A stretch of DNA of 60,120 nt from Mycolicibacterium moriokaense. Its GTDB lineage: Bacteria > Actinomycetota > Actinomycetes > Mycobacteriales > Mycobacteriaceae. This document shows, piece by piece, positions 52,104 through 60,120 of the stretch. Under the pieces are notes generated by a model. That model had not been told where the DNA came from. It searched no databases and saw nothing but the letters and a program-made list of their open reading frames with translations. The stretch lies in assembly GCF_003347205.1 (NCBI RefSeq), contig NZ_QQBJ01000032.1, forward strand, positions 1-60,120, written 5' to 3'. The position numbers and the translations under genes were made by a program. How positions within the stretch are numbered: the first letter of the stretch is position 1; each line of letters opens with the position of its first letter.

Positions 52104-54269
52104 ATGGCAGACAAGGCGAATACTTCCCAGGGCGCCGGAGCCGCCCCGACCGCGGACAGTCCGGCCGCCATCCGAAACGTGGTGCTCATCGGCCCATCGG
52201 GTGGCGGCAAGACCACCCTCGTCGAGGCTCTGCTGACCGCCACCGGCGTGCTGTCGCGACCCGGGTCCGTCGTCGACGGCAGCACCGTGTGCGATTCCGA
52301 CGAGGCCGAGATCGCCCAGCAGCGTTCTGTCGGGCTGGCGCTGGCGCCGCTGTCGCACAACGGCGTCAAGGTGAACCTGATCGACACCCCCGGATACGCC
52401 GACTTCGTCGGGGAACTGCGGGCCGGGCTGCGGGCCGCCGACTGCGCGCTGTTCGTGATCGCCGCCAACGAGGGCGTCGACGAGCTGACCAAGTCGCTGT
52501 GGTTGGAGTGCCAGCAGGTCGGCATGCCACGAGCGGTGGTGATCACCAAGCTCGACCACGCCAGGGCGAACTACGACAGCGCGCTGGCCGCCGCCCAGAC
52601 CACGTTCGGGGACAAGGTGCTGCCGCTCTATCTGCCCGCGAACAGTCCGTGCACCGGCCTGATCGGTCTGCTGTCCCAGACGCACTACGAGTACAGCGAC
52701 GGCAAGCGGTCCACCAAGGACCCCGACTCGTCCTACGCCGACCGACTCTCCGAGCAGCGGGGCACCCTGATCGAGGGGATCATCGAGGAATCCGAGGACG
52801 AAACGCTGATGGAGCGCTACCTCGGGGGCGAGGACATCGACGAGAAGGTGCTGATCGAAGATCTCGAGAAGGCGGTGGCCCGCGGCTCGTTCTTCCCGGT
52901 GATCCCGGTGTGCAGCGGTACCGGCGTCGGAACGCTGGAACTGCTGGAGATCGCGACCAGTGGCTTCCCCTCGCCGCTCGAGCACCCGTTGCCGGAGGTG
53001 TTCACGCCGCAGGGCAAGGACCACGCCAAACTGAGCTGCGACCCGTCCGGTCCGCTGCTCGCCGAGGTGGTCAAGACGACGTCGGATCCCTACGTCGGCA
53101 GGGTCAGCCTGGTCCGGGTCTTCTCCGGCACCATCAGGCCCGACGCGACCGTTCACGTGTCGGGCCATTTTGCGTCCTTCTTCGGGGCGCCGGGGACCAA
53201 CGGGTCGGCCACGGGCAGCCACGAGGACCACGACGAGGACGAGCGCATCGGCACGCTGTCGTTCCCGCTGGGCAAACAGCAGCGCCCGGCGGGCACGGTG
53301 ATAGCAGGCGACATCTGCGCCATCGGCAGGCTGTCGCGGGCGGAAACCGGAGACACGTTGTCCGACAAGGCCGATCCGCTGGTACTCAAGCCGTGGACGA
53401 TGCCCGAGCCGCTGCTGCCGATCGCCGTGCAGCCCAGAGCCAAGACCGACGACGACAAGCTGTCAGTCGGCTTGGCGCGGCTGGCGGCCGAGGACCCGAC
53501 GCTGCGCATCGACCAGAACCCGGAGACCCACCAGATCGTGCTCTGGTGCATGGGCGAGGCGCACGCCGGCGTCGTGCTCGACGGCCTCGCCAACCGGTTC
53601 GGCGTCAGCGTCGACAAGGTCGACCTGCGGGTGCCGTTGCGCGAGACCTTCGGCGGTTCGGCCAAGGGGCACGGCAGGCACGTCAAACAGTCCGGCGGCC
53701 ACGGCCAGTTCGCGGTCTGCGACATCGAGGTCGAACCGCTGTCCGAGGGTGCCGGTTTCGAGTTCGTCGACAAGGTGGTCGGCGGGTCGGTGCCGCGGCA
53801 GTTCATTCCGAGTGTGGAGAAGGGCATCCGCGCACAGATGGAGAAGGGGGTGGGCGTCGGCTACCCGGTGGTCGACATCCGCGTCACGCTCTTCGACGGC
53901 AAGGCACACAGTGTCGACTCGTCCGACTTCGCGTTTCAGATGGCCGGCGGGCTTGCGCTGCGCGAGGCGGCGAGCGCGACGCGGGTGAACCTGCTGGAAC
54001 CCGTCGACGAGGTGTCGGTGCTGGTGCCCGACGACCTCGTCGGCACGGTGATGGGCGATCTGTCCAGCCGGCGGGCACGGGTGCTGGGCACCGAGAACGT
54101 GGGCGAAGACCGCACCCAGGTGAAAGCCGAAGTGCCACAGGTGGAGTTGACCCGCTACGCGATCGACCTGCGCTCGCTGTCGCACGGCGCCGGTTCGTTC
54201 ACCCGGTCGTTCGCCCGCTACGAGCCGATGCCGGAGGCCGCCGCCGCCAAGGTGCGCACCGAGGGTTGA
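52104..54269 (+). CDS. fusA2: Elongation-factor-G-like GTPase (EF-G2)
   Basis: A 721-residue paralogue of EF-G. G1 is GPSGGGKTT (residues 30-38), G3 is DTPGYADF, where the His of DTPGH in true EF-G is replaced by Tyr, and G4 is TKLDHA. Domains II-V are present (GHGRHVKQSGGHGQFAVC in domain IV). The altered G3 fits reports that mycobacterial EF-G2 lacks the ribosome-stimulated GTPase of EF-G. The ATG at 52104 is preceded by GGAAGGGACC. It is the Rv0120c equivalent. Confidence 0.94.
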   Translation: MADKANTSQGAGAAPTADSPAAIRNVVLIGPSGGGKTTLVEALLTATGVLSRPGSVVDGSTVCDSDEAEIAQQRSVGLALAPLSHNGVKVNLIDTPGYADFVGELRAGLRAADCALFVIAANEGVDELTKSLWLECQQVGMPRAVVITKLDHARANYDSALAAAQTTFGDKVLPLYLPANSPCTGLIGLLSQTHYEYSDGKRSTKDPDSSYADRLSEQRGTLIEGIIEESEDETLMERYLGGEDIDEKVLIEDLEKAVARGSFFPVIPVCSGTGVGTLELLEIATSGFPSPLEHPLPEVFTPQGKDHAKLSCDPSGPLLAEVVKTTSDPYVGRVSLVRVFSGTIRPDATVHVSGHFASFFGAPGTNGSATGSHEDHDEDERIGTLSFPLGKQQRPAGTVIAGDICAIGRLSRAETGDTLSDKADPLVLKPWTMPEPLLPIAVQPRAKTDDDKLSVGLARLAAEDPTLRIDQNPETHQIVLWCMGEAHAGVVLDGLANRFGVSVDKVDLRVPLRETFGGSAKGHGRHVKQSGGHGQFAVCDIEVEPLSEGAGFEFVDKVVGGSVPRQFIPSVEKGIRAQMEKGVGVGYPVVDIRVTLFDGKAHSVDSSDFAFQMAGGLALREAASATRVNLLEPVDEVSVLVPDDLVGTVMGDLSSRRARVLGTENVGEDRTQVKAEVPQVELTRYAIDLRSLSHGAGSFTRSFARYEPMPEAAAAKVRTEG

Positions 54270-54280
54270 GACACCGCGCG

Positions 54281-54333
54281 AGCGCACAGCCCGGTACACA
54301 AATTCCGCCCGAAACCGTACACAGTTGTGCGCT
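54281..54333. repeat. Inverted repeat in a convergent junction
   Basis: AGCGCACA (54281-54288) and TGTGCGCT (54326-54333) are perfect 8-bp arms. Between them two direct copies of CGGTACACA/CCGTACACA occur. It fills the 76 bp between fusA2 and the crotonase gene and may act as a terminator for both or as a repeated palindrome family. Confidence 0.5.
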
Positions 54334-54345
54334 GACCCTCGGGCG

Positions 54346-55005
54346 TTAAGACACCGACCGCAGCGCGGCGACCGCCGTCGCGAACATGGTGTTCTTGATC
54401 GCACCGAGCGTGCCGGGGTCCTTGGCGCCCAGCGGGGCGAGCATGTTCAGCGCGGTTCCCGTCACGGCATCCTCGGCCGCGGTCGCGTCGACGATGCCGA
54501 TCGCCGCGGCGTCGGCCCCACCGAAGCGGCGGCCGGTGGTCATGGCGGCCACCGCGGCCTGCGGGGTCAGCTTGGCCTGAATCAGCGCGGCCATGCCCGG
54601 GGTGAACGGGATGCGGATGTCGACCTCGGGGAAGCAGAAGTAGCCGCGGTCGGCGCGCATCACGCGAAAGTCGTGCGCCAGCGCCAGCATTGCGGCCGCA
54701 CCGAACGCGTGGCCCCCGATCGCGGCGGCCGTCGGCACCGGCAGGGTCAGGATCTTGGCCAGCAGCGCCTGGACCCGCCCGACGTACCACTGCGTGGCCT
54801 CGCCGTTGGCGGCCAGCCAGTCGAGATCCAGGCCGTTGGAGTAGAACTTGCCGGTCGCCACGGTGACCAGCCCGTGCGCGCCAAGGGACATCGCATCGTC
54901 GAGCTGGGCATCGAACTGCTCGAGAAACTCTGGCGAAAAACGGTTTTCGTCGTCACCGAGATGCACCAGCGCGATGGTGTCCTGGAAGCTGAGGTCGATG
55001 GGCAT
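54346..55005 (-). CDS. Enoyl-CoA hydratase/isomerase family protein
   Basis: A 219-residue crotonase-fold protein, shorter than the usual 260. The oxyanion-hole region is GKFYSNGLDLDWL and AAIGGHAFGAAAMLALAHDFRVM; FPEVDIRIPFTPGM carries a Glu at the position used by delta3-delta2 enoyl-CoA isomerases. So an isomerase is more likely than a hydratase. The start is ATG at 55005. It converges with fusA2 and follows the YwaF-like gene on the same strand at 59 bp. Confidence 0.85.
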   Translation of the reverse strand: MPIDLSFQDTIALVHLGDDENRFSPEFLEQFDAQLDDAMSLGAHGLVTVATGKFYSNGLDLDWLAANGEATQWYVGRVQALLAKILTLPVPTAAAIGGHAFGAAAMLALAHDFRVMRADRGYFCFPEVDIRIPFTPGMAALIQAKLTPQAAVAAMTTGRRFGGADAAAIGIVDATAAEDAVTGTALNMLAPLGAKDPGTLGAIKNTMFATAVAALRSVS

Positions 55006-55063
55006 TGGCTCAGTTCACTCCGGCGGGGCGAGAGGGCGGCGGGTGCGTGCTGCGGTGACCACA

Positions 55064-55756
55064 TCACGAGGGTATCGGCCGCGCCGCGCGCTGCCACGGC
55101 CACGTCATCAACGCCCACACGGCCGCCACCAGCACGGCGGCCACGAGCACGTAGACCGGCCACGGGCCGAACAGATCCAGCAGCGACGCCGTGGCGGGCT
55201 TCCGGTTCAGGAAGCCGTAGTTGCTGCCGGCGAACCGGTTGAACGTCAACGTGATCCCCGCCCACGCCAACGTCGCGATGACGACCATTCGGTAGTCGCG
55301 CCAGGTCGGCCGGAAGCCGCGGCCCCAGGTCAGATAGATGGCCGCCCAGACGACGAGCAGGTGGATCGCCCAGAACGCCAGGAACCGGTAGTCCGGGAAG
55401 TCGGGTCCGGTGAGCACCGGCGATATCAGCGCCTGCACGCTCAGCGCCAGCCCCCAGTAGTAGGTCAGCGCGGCCGCCCAATGTCGTTGCGACCACAGAG
55501 CGTAGGCGGTCACTGTGGTAGCCAGGTCGGTCAGTTGCAGCGGCACAGACCGATCGATCGACGGCGGGATCAACGAGTAGACGAACACCGCCGCATAGAT
55601 CACGCCCGTCAGCGCGCCGAGAACTCGCCCGAGCAGTCGGGCCTGCGAGTCGCCGTGCCTGCGCCCGACCCACACCAGAACCACCGCAACGATCACGAAC
55701 ACCGCGAGGACGGCCCAGTGCGACGGGCCGTACGCCGTGAACTGTCGGTGTGTCAG
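55064..55756 (-). CDS. YwaF/TIGR02206-type membrane protein, probable CTG start
   Basis: A 230-residue membrane protein with about seven spans, starting [26 protein letters not shown] as in the TIGR02206 family. The only start that keeps the family's conserved N-terminus is CTG at 55756, which overlaps the MHS transporter stop (CTGA). No ATG, GTG or TTG is in frame between that stop and the first membrane span. The function of the family is unknown. Confidence 0.75.
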   Translation of the reverse strand: MTHRQFTAYGPSHWAVLAVFVIVAVVLVWVGRRHGDSQARLLGRVLGALTGVIYAAVFVYSLIPPSIDRSVPLQLTDLATTVTAYALWSQRHWAAALTYYWGLALSVQALISPVLTGPDFPDYRFLAFWAIHLLVVWAAIYLTWGRGFRPTWRDYRMVVIATLAWAGITLTFNRFAGSNYGFLNRKPATASLLDLFGPWPVYVLVAAVLVAAVWALMTWPWQRAARPIPS

Positions 55757-57063
55757 CGCGCCGCGACCTCGGCCGTCGCGGCCTCGGGCAGCGGACGGCC
55801 CGCGCTTTCCCTCAGGGTCAGCACGGTGACAAGCGAAACCAGCGCCGCGACAATCACATAGAACGCGGGCGCCAGGTTGTTGCCGGTGCTGCCGGTGAGC
55901 CAGGCGACCATGTACGGGGTGGTGCCACCGAACACTGCGACGCAGACGTTGTAGCCGATCGAGAAGCCGCTGTAGCGCACGCGGGTGGCGAACAGTTCGA
56001 CGGCCGTCGCCACCGCGACCGCGATGTAGGTGGACTCGATCACCGCCAGCAGTGCGTGTGCCGTCAGCGCCGCGACGACCGATCCCGAGTTCAACATCAG
56101 AAACAGCGGGTACGCCAGCACCGCGAAGGCCACCGTGCCCGCGATCAGCAGGGGCTTGCGGCCGATCCGGTCGGAGAGCGCCGCGAGCGGAAGGATCAGC
56201 GCGATCGCCACCGCGCACGCGATGGTGATGGAGACGAAGGCGGTGGTCTTGGAGAATTCCAGCGTCTTGATGAAATACGTTGGCAGGTAGGCGAAGACGA
56301 TGTAGTAGCCGACGTTGAACATGATCATGATGCCGATCACCTGAAGGATCGGCCGCCACGCGGTGGCCACCGCCTCGCGGAGCGGCGAGGTGGCGACGTC
56401 ATCCGATGCGGCCAGCGCCTCGAAGGCAGGCGTGTCGGACAACTTCAGCCTGATGTAGAGGCCGACGAGGCCCAGCGGCCCGGCGATCAGGAAGGGGATG
56501 CGCCACCCGAAGGAGTCCATCGCGGCGTCGCCGAGCAGCGCCTGCAGCAGGGTCACCGTGACAGAGCCGAGCAGGAACCCGACCACACCGGACCATGCGA
56601 TGAACGTGACGGTGACACCGCGGCGCCGGTCGGTCGCGAACTCGGCGAGATAGCATGCGCCACCACCGTATTCGCCGCCCGCGGAGAAGCCTTGCAGACA
56701 GCGCAGGAACAGCAGCAGCAGCGGGGCGGCGACACCGATCGCGTCATAGGTCGGCAGCAGTCCCATCGCCAGCGTCGAACCCGACATCAGCAGGATGACG
56801 ACCGCCAGCACCTTTTGCCGGCCGACCCGGTCCCCGAGCGGACCGAAGACCAGGCCGCCGAGCGGTCGCATCACGAAGGCGGCGGCGAAGATCGCGAAGG
56901 TGTTCAGCAGCGCCGCCGTGTCATCGCCGGCGGGGAAGAAATTCGCGGCGATGAAGGTGGCGAGGAAGCCGTAGACGGCGAAGTCGTACCACTCCACGGC
57001 ATTGCCGATGGATGCGCCGGTGATGACCTGGCGAAGGGGGGACGGGCCGCTCACCCGAACCAC
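55753..57063 (-). CDS. MHS-family major facilitator transporter
   Basis: A 436-residue symporter of the metabolite:H+ symporter group (ProP/ShiA/KgtP type), with twelve predicted spans. Typical features are [19 protein letters not shown] at the N-terminus, [12 protein letters not shown] (loop 2-3) and [15 protein letters not shown]. Substrates of this group include osmolytes, shikimate and dicarboxylates. GTG at 57063 starts it, immediately beside a 22-bp near-palindrome. It overlaps the downstream YwaF-like gene by four bases. Confidence 0.9.
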   Translation of the reverse strand: MVRVSGPSPLRQVITGASIGNAVEWYDFAVYGFLATFIAANFFPAGDDTAALLNTFAIFAAAFVMRPLGGLVFGPLGDRVGRQKVLAVVILLMSGSTLAMGLLPTYDAIGVAAPLLLLFLRCLQGFSAGGEYGGGACYLAEFATDRRRGVTVTFIAWSGVVGFLLGSVTVTLLQALLGDAAMDSFGWRIPFLIAGPLGLVGLYIRLKLSDTPAFEALAASDDVATSPLREAVATAWRPILQVIGIMIMFNVGYYIVFAYLPTYFIKTLEFSKTTAFVSITIACAVAIALILPLAALSDRIGRKPLLIAGTVAFAVLAYPLFLMLNSGSVVAALTAHALLAVIESTYIAVAVATAVELFATRVRYSGFSIGYNVCVAVFGGTTPYMVAWLTGSTGNNLAPAFYVIVAALVSLVTVLTLRESAGRPLPEAATAEVAAR

Positions 57064-57064
57064 G

Positions 57065-57086
57065 TTAAATCAATCGACTGACTTAA
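57065..57086. promoter_or_regulatory. 22-bp near-palindrome at the MHS transporter promoter
   Basis: The left half reads TTAAATCAATCG and the right half GACTGACTTAA (sharing the central base region); the only mismatches are purine/pyrimidine exchanges, giving the half-site TTAARTCARTCG. It starts two bases before the MHS transporter's GTG and runs into the 3' end of the crotonase gene. It fits a TetR- or GntR-type operator; no matching regulator gene is nearby. Confidence 0.6.
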
Positions 57087-57802
57087 TGAAGGGAGTTCAT
57101 GTACTCGGTGATCCGGGCGTGCGTCTCTTCCGACATCCAGCTTGCCCGCACCACGCCGTCGACCTCCGCACCCGCCTCGATCGCCTCGCGGGCCGGCCGG
57201 TGCAGCTGTCGCTTCGTCATCGCGTAGGCGGCCGGGGCGTATCCGCCGAGTTCTCGGGCCAGCGTGACGGCGCGGGGCAGTAGCTCGTCGGCGGTGGTGA
57301 CTTCGTCGACCCAACCCAGCGCGGCGGCGGTGGAGACGTCCACGGTGCCGGCGCCGAGCGCGGCCTGTTTCGTCGACGGGCCCATCGCGTATCGGCAGAT
57401 CTCCAGCGCCGCCATCGGGAACATCGCCCCGACGGCGAGTTCGGTCAGGCCGATCGTGCCCGTCGACATCAGCCGCATGTCGGCGGCCATCGCGAAGACG
57501 GCGCCGCCCGCGATGGCGTGCCCGTTGATCGCGGCGACCACCGGTGCCGGGTGGTCGAACACGGCGAGAAACGCCGCGGACAACGCCGTCATGAACCGGT
57601 CGGTGTACTCGGCGCCGTGCTCGACGATCGCCCGCAGGTCGACACCCGCCGAGAAGCACCGGCCCGCGCCGGTGATCACCACGGGCCCGTCCAACCCGCG
57701 CATCGTGACGATCACGTCGTCGAGCAGATCGAGGTCCAGCGCGTTGACGGGCGGGTGGTCGAATCGGACCGTCGACACCCCATCGATCACCTCGACACTC
57801 AT
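57083..57802 (-). CDS. Enoyl-CoA hydratase/isomerase family protein
   Basis: A 239-residue crotonase. Oxyanion-hole motifs: GRCFSAGVDLRAIVE and AAINGHAIAGGAVFAMAADMRLM. The GLTELAVGAMFP segment has one Glu at the hydratase/isomerase position. ATG at 57802 overlaps the terC stop (ATGA), so it is translated with terC, an unexpected pairing of CoA chemistry and metal export. Confidence 0.87.
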   Translation of the reverse strand: MSVEVIDGVSTVRFDHPPVNALDLDLLDDVIVTMRGLDGPVVITGAGRCFSAGVDLRAIVEHGAEYTDRFMTALSAAFLAVFDHPAPVVAAINGHAIAGGAVFAMAADMRLMSTGTIGLTELAVGAMFPMAALEICRYAMGPSTKQAALGAGTVDVSTAAALGWVDEVTTADELLPRAVTLARELGGYAPAAYAMTKRQLHRPAREAIEAGAEVDGVVRASWMSEETHARITEYMNSLH

Positions 57803-58812
57803 GTCCGGCTCACGTCCTCCGAATCCTTCTGGTCGTCCGTTCGGTCTTTTTGGTCTTTCACTCGCGTCTTGTACAGACTCGCGGCGGTGGTGATCACCAG
57901 TGTCACGACGATCACCCCGAGGGACAGCAGCGTCGGTATCTCGGGCACCGGGACGTGCTGGCCGCCATTGATGAACGGCAACTCGTTCTCGTGCAGTGCG
58001 TGCAGGATCAGCTTCACGCCGATGAAGAACAAGATGAACGCGAGCCCCTGCGACAGGTATACCAGCCGCTTGAGCAGGTCGCCGAGCAGGAAGTACAGCT
58101 GGCGCAGGCCCATCAGCGCGAACACGTTCGCGGTGAACACCAGGTACGGCTCCTGGGTCAGCCCGTAGATCGCCGGGATCGAGTCCAGCGCGAAGATCAG
58201 GTCGGTGGTGCCGAGCGCGATGATGACGAGGAACATCGGCGTCATCAGCCGCTTGCCGTTCTCCTTGACGTAGAGCTTGAGGCCGTCCCACTTGTCGGTC
58301 AGCTTCAGGTGGCTGCGGGCGAACCGGACGACGAAGTTGTCCCCGTCGTCGTCGTGGTCGCTGTCACGCACCAGGCCGACGGCGGTGTAGAGCAGAAAAG
58401 CGCCGAAAATATAGAACACCCAAGAGAATTCGTTGATCGCGACCGCGCCGAGCGCGATGAAGACGCCTCGGAATATCAACGCGATGATGATGCCGACCAG
58501 AAGTGCCTGCTGCTGGTACTTCTTGGGCACGTTGAAGCTGGCCATGATGATCAGGAAGATGAACAGGTTGTCGACCGACAGGCTGTACTCGGTGAGCCAG
58601 CCGGCGAAGAACTCGACACCGAACTGGCTGCCGTGGAACATCCACACCCAGATGCCGAAGGCCACCGCGAGCCCGATGTAGATCGACAGCGCCGTCACCA
58701 ACTCGCGCTTGGACGGCTCGTGCGGCCGCCTGCCGATGACGATCACGTCGAACAGCAGGACGGCGATCGTCACGACCAGTGTGATGATCCACTCGAGTTG
58801 GGTTACGTGCAT
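57799..58812 (-). CDS. TerC-family membrane protein
   Basis: A 337-residue TerC protein with about nine spans. The family signatures with acidic residues in the membrane are TEYSLSVDNLFIFLIIM and GTTDLIFALDSIPAIYG, which likely bind a divalent cation. Recent work links TerC proteins to Mn2+ export and metallation of exported enzymes. The ATG at 58812 follows GGAGG. A region resembling the yybP-ykoY (Mn2+) riboswitch precedes it. Confidence 0.93.
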   Translation of the reverse strand: MHVTQLEWIITLVVTIAVLLFDVIVIGRRPHEPSKRELVTALSIYIGLAVAFGIWVWMFHGSQFGVEFFAGWLTEYSLSVDNLFIFLIIMASFNVPKKYQQQALLVGIIIALIFRGVFIALGAVAINEFSWVFYIFGAFLLYTAVGLVRDSDHDDDGDNFVVRFARSHLKLTDKWDGLKLYVKENGKRLMTPMFLVIIALGTTDLIFALDSIPAIYGLTQEPYLVFTANVFALMGLRQLYFLLGDLLKRLVYLSQGLAFILFFIGVKLILHALHENELPFINGGQHVPVPEIPTLLSLGVIVVTLVITTAASLYKTRVKDQKDRTDDQKDSEDVSRT

Positions 58813-58838
58813 CTACGGTGCCTCCGGTCGTCAAAAAA

Positions 58839-58941
58839 CGCCCGAGGTCTCTCCCACCGTCAGCACGGCCCGCGGGCCGGTCGCCCGATGACGGCCGACG
58901 TGGTGACGACACCGCGGCGAAGGAATACTCCCCTCGCTGAC
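58839..58941 (-). ncRNA. Probable yybP-ykoY (Mn2+) riboswitch upstream of terC
   Basis: On the minus strand, the leader contains GAGGGGAGTATTCC (about 58937-58924), the AGGGGAGTA-type loop of the yybP-ykoY class, then GTCGTCACCACG, and near the 3' end GCTGACGGTGGGAGAGACC followed by TCGGGCGTTTTTT, whose U-run (58839-58834) could terminate transcription. The order and the downstream terC gene match actinobacterial members of this class. Mn2+ binding normally turns such genes on. Confidence 0.75.
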
Positions 58942-59013
58942 CAGTGTGTCAGATGCGTGCGGATAAGCCCACCCGGAGCGCTTCGGGGTGGCCCGCTCTG
59001 CGACGATGCCCCG

Positions 59014-59826
59014 ATGACGGCACGTCCAGCACATTTCACCCCGGCAGGCGAAGATGGCTACCTTCCCACCAAGTACGCGCAGAGCCACTGGGGTGCCGAC
59101 CATCTGAACGGGCCCGCGCTGGTCGGCCTTGCCGCGCGCTGTCTGGAGGAGAAGTTCGGGCTGCCCGACTTCATGCCCACCCGCCTCACCGTGGACCTGT
59201 TCAAGGCCGCCAGGGGGGTGCCGACGACCACCACGGTCAGCCTGGTCAGGGACGGGCGGCGGGTGCGCAACTCCGAATGCGAGATCGTGCAGGACGGTGT
59301 CGCCGTGGCGCGCGCCACGATGGTGCAGTATCGGCTGTCGGAACCCCCGCGCGGCGAGGAGTGGACCGCGCCGGGCGACTTCGACTGGCCCACGGAACTG
59401 GCGGGCGAGGAGATGTCCTACATGGGCAGCGACGGCGTCGGCTGGACCAAGGACATCGCCGGGCACCAGCACACCGCGCGCAAGCGGTTCATCAACCGGA
59501 CGATCACCGTCGTCGAAGGCGATGACAACAGCCCGTTCGTCCGCGGGGCGATGATCGCGGAGGGCGCGAGCCTGGTCACCAACCTCGGCTCGGCGGGCGT
59601 CGGATACATCAACGGCGATCTGACGGTCGCGCTGGCCCGGTTGCCCGTCGACGAATGGATGGGCGTGCAGGCGGACTCGCACTGGGCGGCGGCCGGGATC
59701 TCGGTGGGCACGGCGACGATGTTCGACCGCCTCGGCGCCTTCGGCTCGGCATTGGTCACCGCCGTCGCCAACCCGGCGGCGCAGATAGATTTCGGCAACG
59801 ACCCCTTCCCCTCGCGCAGCCGCTGA
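59014..59826 (+). CDS. Double-hotdog acyl-CoA thioesterase family protein
   Basis: A 270-residue protein of the TesB-like/thioesterase double-hotdog type: two hotdog halves (about 20-115 and 125-260), with KYAQSHWGADHLNGPALVGLAAR in the first and DLTVALARLPVDEWMGVQADSHWAAAGISVGTATMFD in the second. The second half has a conserved-looking Asp-Ser-His region that may carry the active site. The start ATG at 59014 is the first of family length; the gene is divergent from terC. Mycobacterial homologues are many and mostly uncharacterised. Confidence 0.85.
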   Translation: MTARPAHFTPAGEDGYLPTKYAQSHWGADHLNGPALVGLAARCLEEKFGLPDFMPTRLTVDLFKAARGVPTTTTVSLVRDGRRVRNSECEIVQDGVAVARATMVQYRLSEPPRGEEWTAPGDFDWPTELAGEEMSYMGSDGVGWTKDIAGHQHTARKRFINRTITVVEGDDNSPFVRGAMIAEGASLVTNLGSAGVGYINGDLTVALARLPVDEWMGVQADSHWAAAGISVGTATMFDRLGAFGSALVTAVANPAAQIDFGNDPFPSRSR

Positions 59827-59921
59827 GCCGCTGTCCCCCGATCGGCCCATGCGTCAATCCCCCGGGGCAGGGGCCGGTCGGCGGACAGACCGCGCCGCGC
59901 ATCGGCGGAATAGTCCGCTAC

Positions 59922-60120
59922 ATGGACATAACCGCCTCGCAGACAACGTCTTCCGTCGTTCCGTTCACGTTCGCATCGGCGTTCACACCGCGACCGCAAC
60001 GAAGCCTGCCCGCGTCCTCGAAGCTGCGCGAGGTCTCCTATGAGATTCGGGGTCCGGTGCATGAGCATGCGGCGCGGTTGGAGGCTGAGGGTCATCGGAT
60101 CCTGAAGCTCAATATCGGTA
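59922..60120 (+). CDS. Alanine/aspartate-type aminotransferase, N-terminal part (runs off the window)
   Basis: The first 66 codons of a class I PLP-dependent aminotransferase. After a ~35-residue leader, SSKLREVSYEIRGPVHEHAARLEAEGHRILKLNIG matches the start of mycobacterial AspC/AlaA-type enzymes (Rv0337c), as I recall them. The leader before it is Ser/Thr/Ala-rich and may mean that the true start lies further in, but no other clear start is seen. The window ends inside it, so catalytic residues cannot be checked. Confidence 0.8.
   Translation, partial: MDITASQTTSSVVPFTFASAFTPRPQRSLPASSKLREVSYEIRGPVHEHAARLEAEGHRILKLNIG

Noticed and set aside
57850-59826. A 658-codon frame covering the reverse of terC and the thioesterase
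   Set aside because: Only its last 270 codons, from 59014, are the real thioesterase; the rest is a shadow of terC and the riboswitch region.

Overview
The window is high-GC actinobacterial chromosome, most likely from a rapidly growing mycobacterium (Mycolicibacterium type). The evidence is the gene content: a PncA with all M. tuberculosis active-site positions, LdtA, TreS-Mak, an EF-G2/FusA2 type GTPase, a CYP138-like P450, F420-dependent PPOX proteins, a 13E12-family gene, a mycobacterial-type LexA box and a KstR-type box. From memory, many genes run in the same order, inverted, as M. tuberculosis Rv0116c-Rv0140: ldtA, fusA2, an Rv0121c-like gene, treS, mak, TetR/cyp138, msrA, an Rv0138/Rv0139-like pair and an Rv0140-like DUF427 gene. 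Lineage-specific genes are inserted between them. I saw no tRNA, rRNA, CRISPR array, insertion sequence or prophage.

Layout. 1-6.5 kb: small-molecule and stress genes, including a KstR-box-controlled NTF2/steroid-dehydrogenase-like pair and msrB-msrA. 6.5-9.1 kb: P450-thioesterase operon divergent from a TetR gene, with two copies of one operator between them. 9.1-13.5 kb: TetR plus a methyltransferase / alpha-alpha-toroid / methyltransferase / glycosyltransferase cluster, bracketed by two copies of the same GGACANNTGTCC palindrome. 14-19.8 kb: transmembrane Ser/Thr kinase with two Kelch propellers, convergent with an FHA-HTH regulator, then a membrane protein and a beta-trefoil protein. 19.8-20.5 kb: two SOS boxes, each 3 nt before a start codon. 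20.5-24.8 kb: PaiB-like regulator, acyl-CoA synthetase coupled to a C39-like peptidase, acyl-CoA dehydrogenase. 24.9-28.7 kb: a four-gene overlapping membrane operon with a cupredoxin-like lipoprotein.

28.7-38 kb: PAS-ANTAR protein, pncA, crotonase, then alpha-glucan/trehalose metabolism (glgX, mak, treS) interrupted by a TetR gene with a structured leader. 38-45 kb: an exported proline-rich protein, a HugZ-like/phosphoribosyltransferase pair and a complete ABC importer. 45-52 kb: small exported proteins, a TetR with two related operators, an Hsp70-like membrane protein, an XRE/MmyB regulator with its palindrome, and ldtA. 52-60 kb: fusA2, crotonases, an MHS transporter, terC with a probable yybP-ykoY (Mn2+) riboswitch, a thioesterase and the start of an alanine-type aminotransferase.

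The most useful results are regulatory. Several regulator genes can be paired with likely operators, and so with target genes, from sequence alone. The best candidates for uncharacterised systems are the envelope-glycoconjugate-like cluster (9.1-13.5 kb), the kinase-Kelch/FHA pair (14.4-18.1 kb) and the membrane/cupredoxin operon (24.9-28.7 kb).
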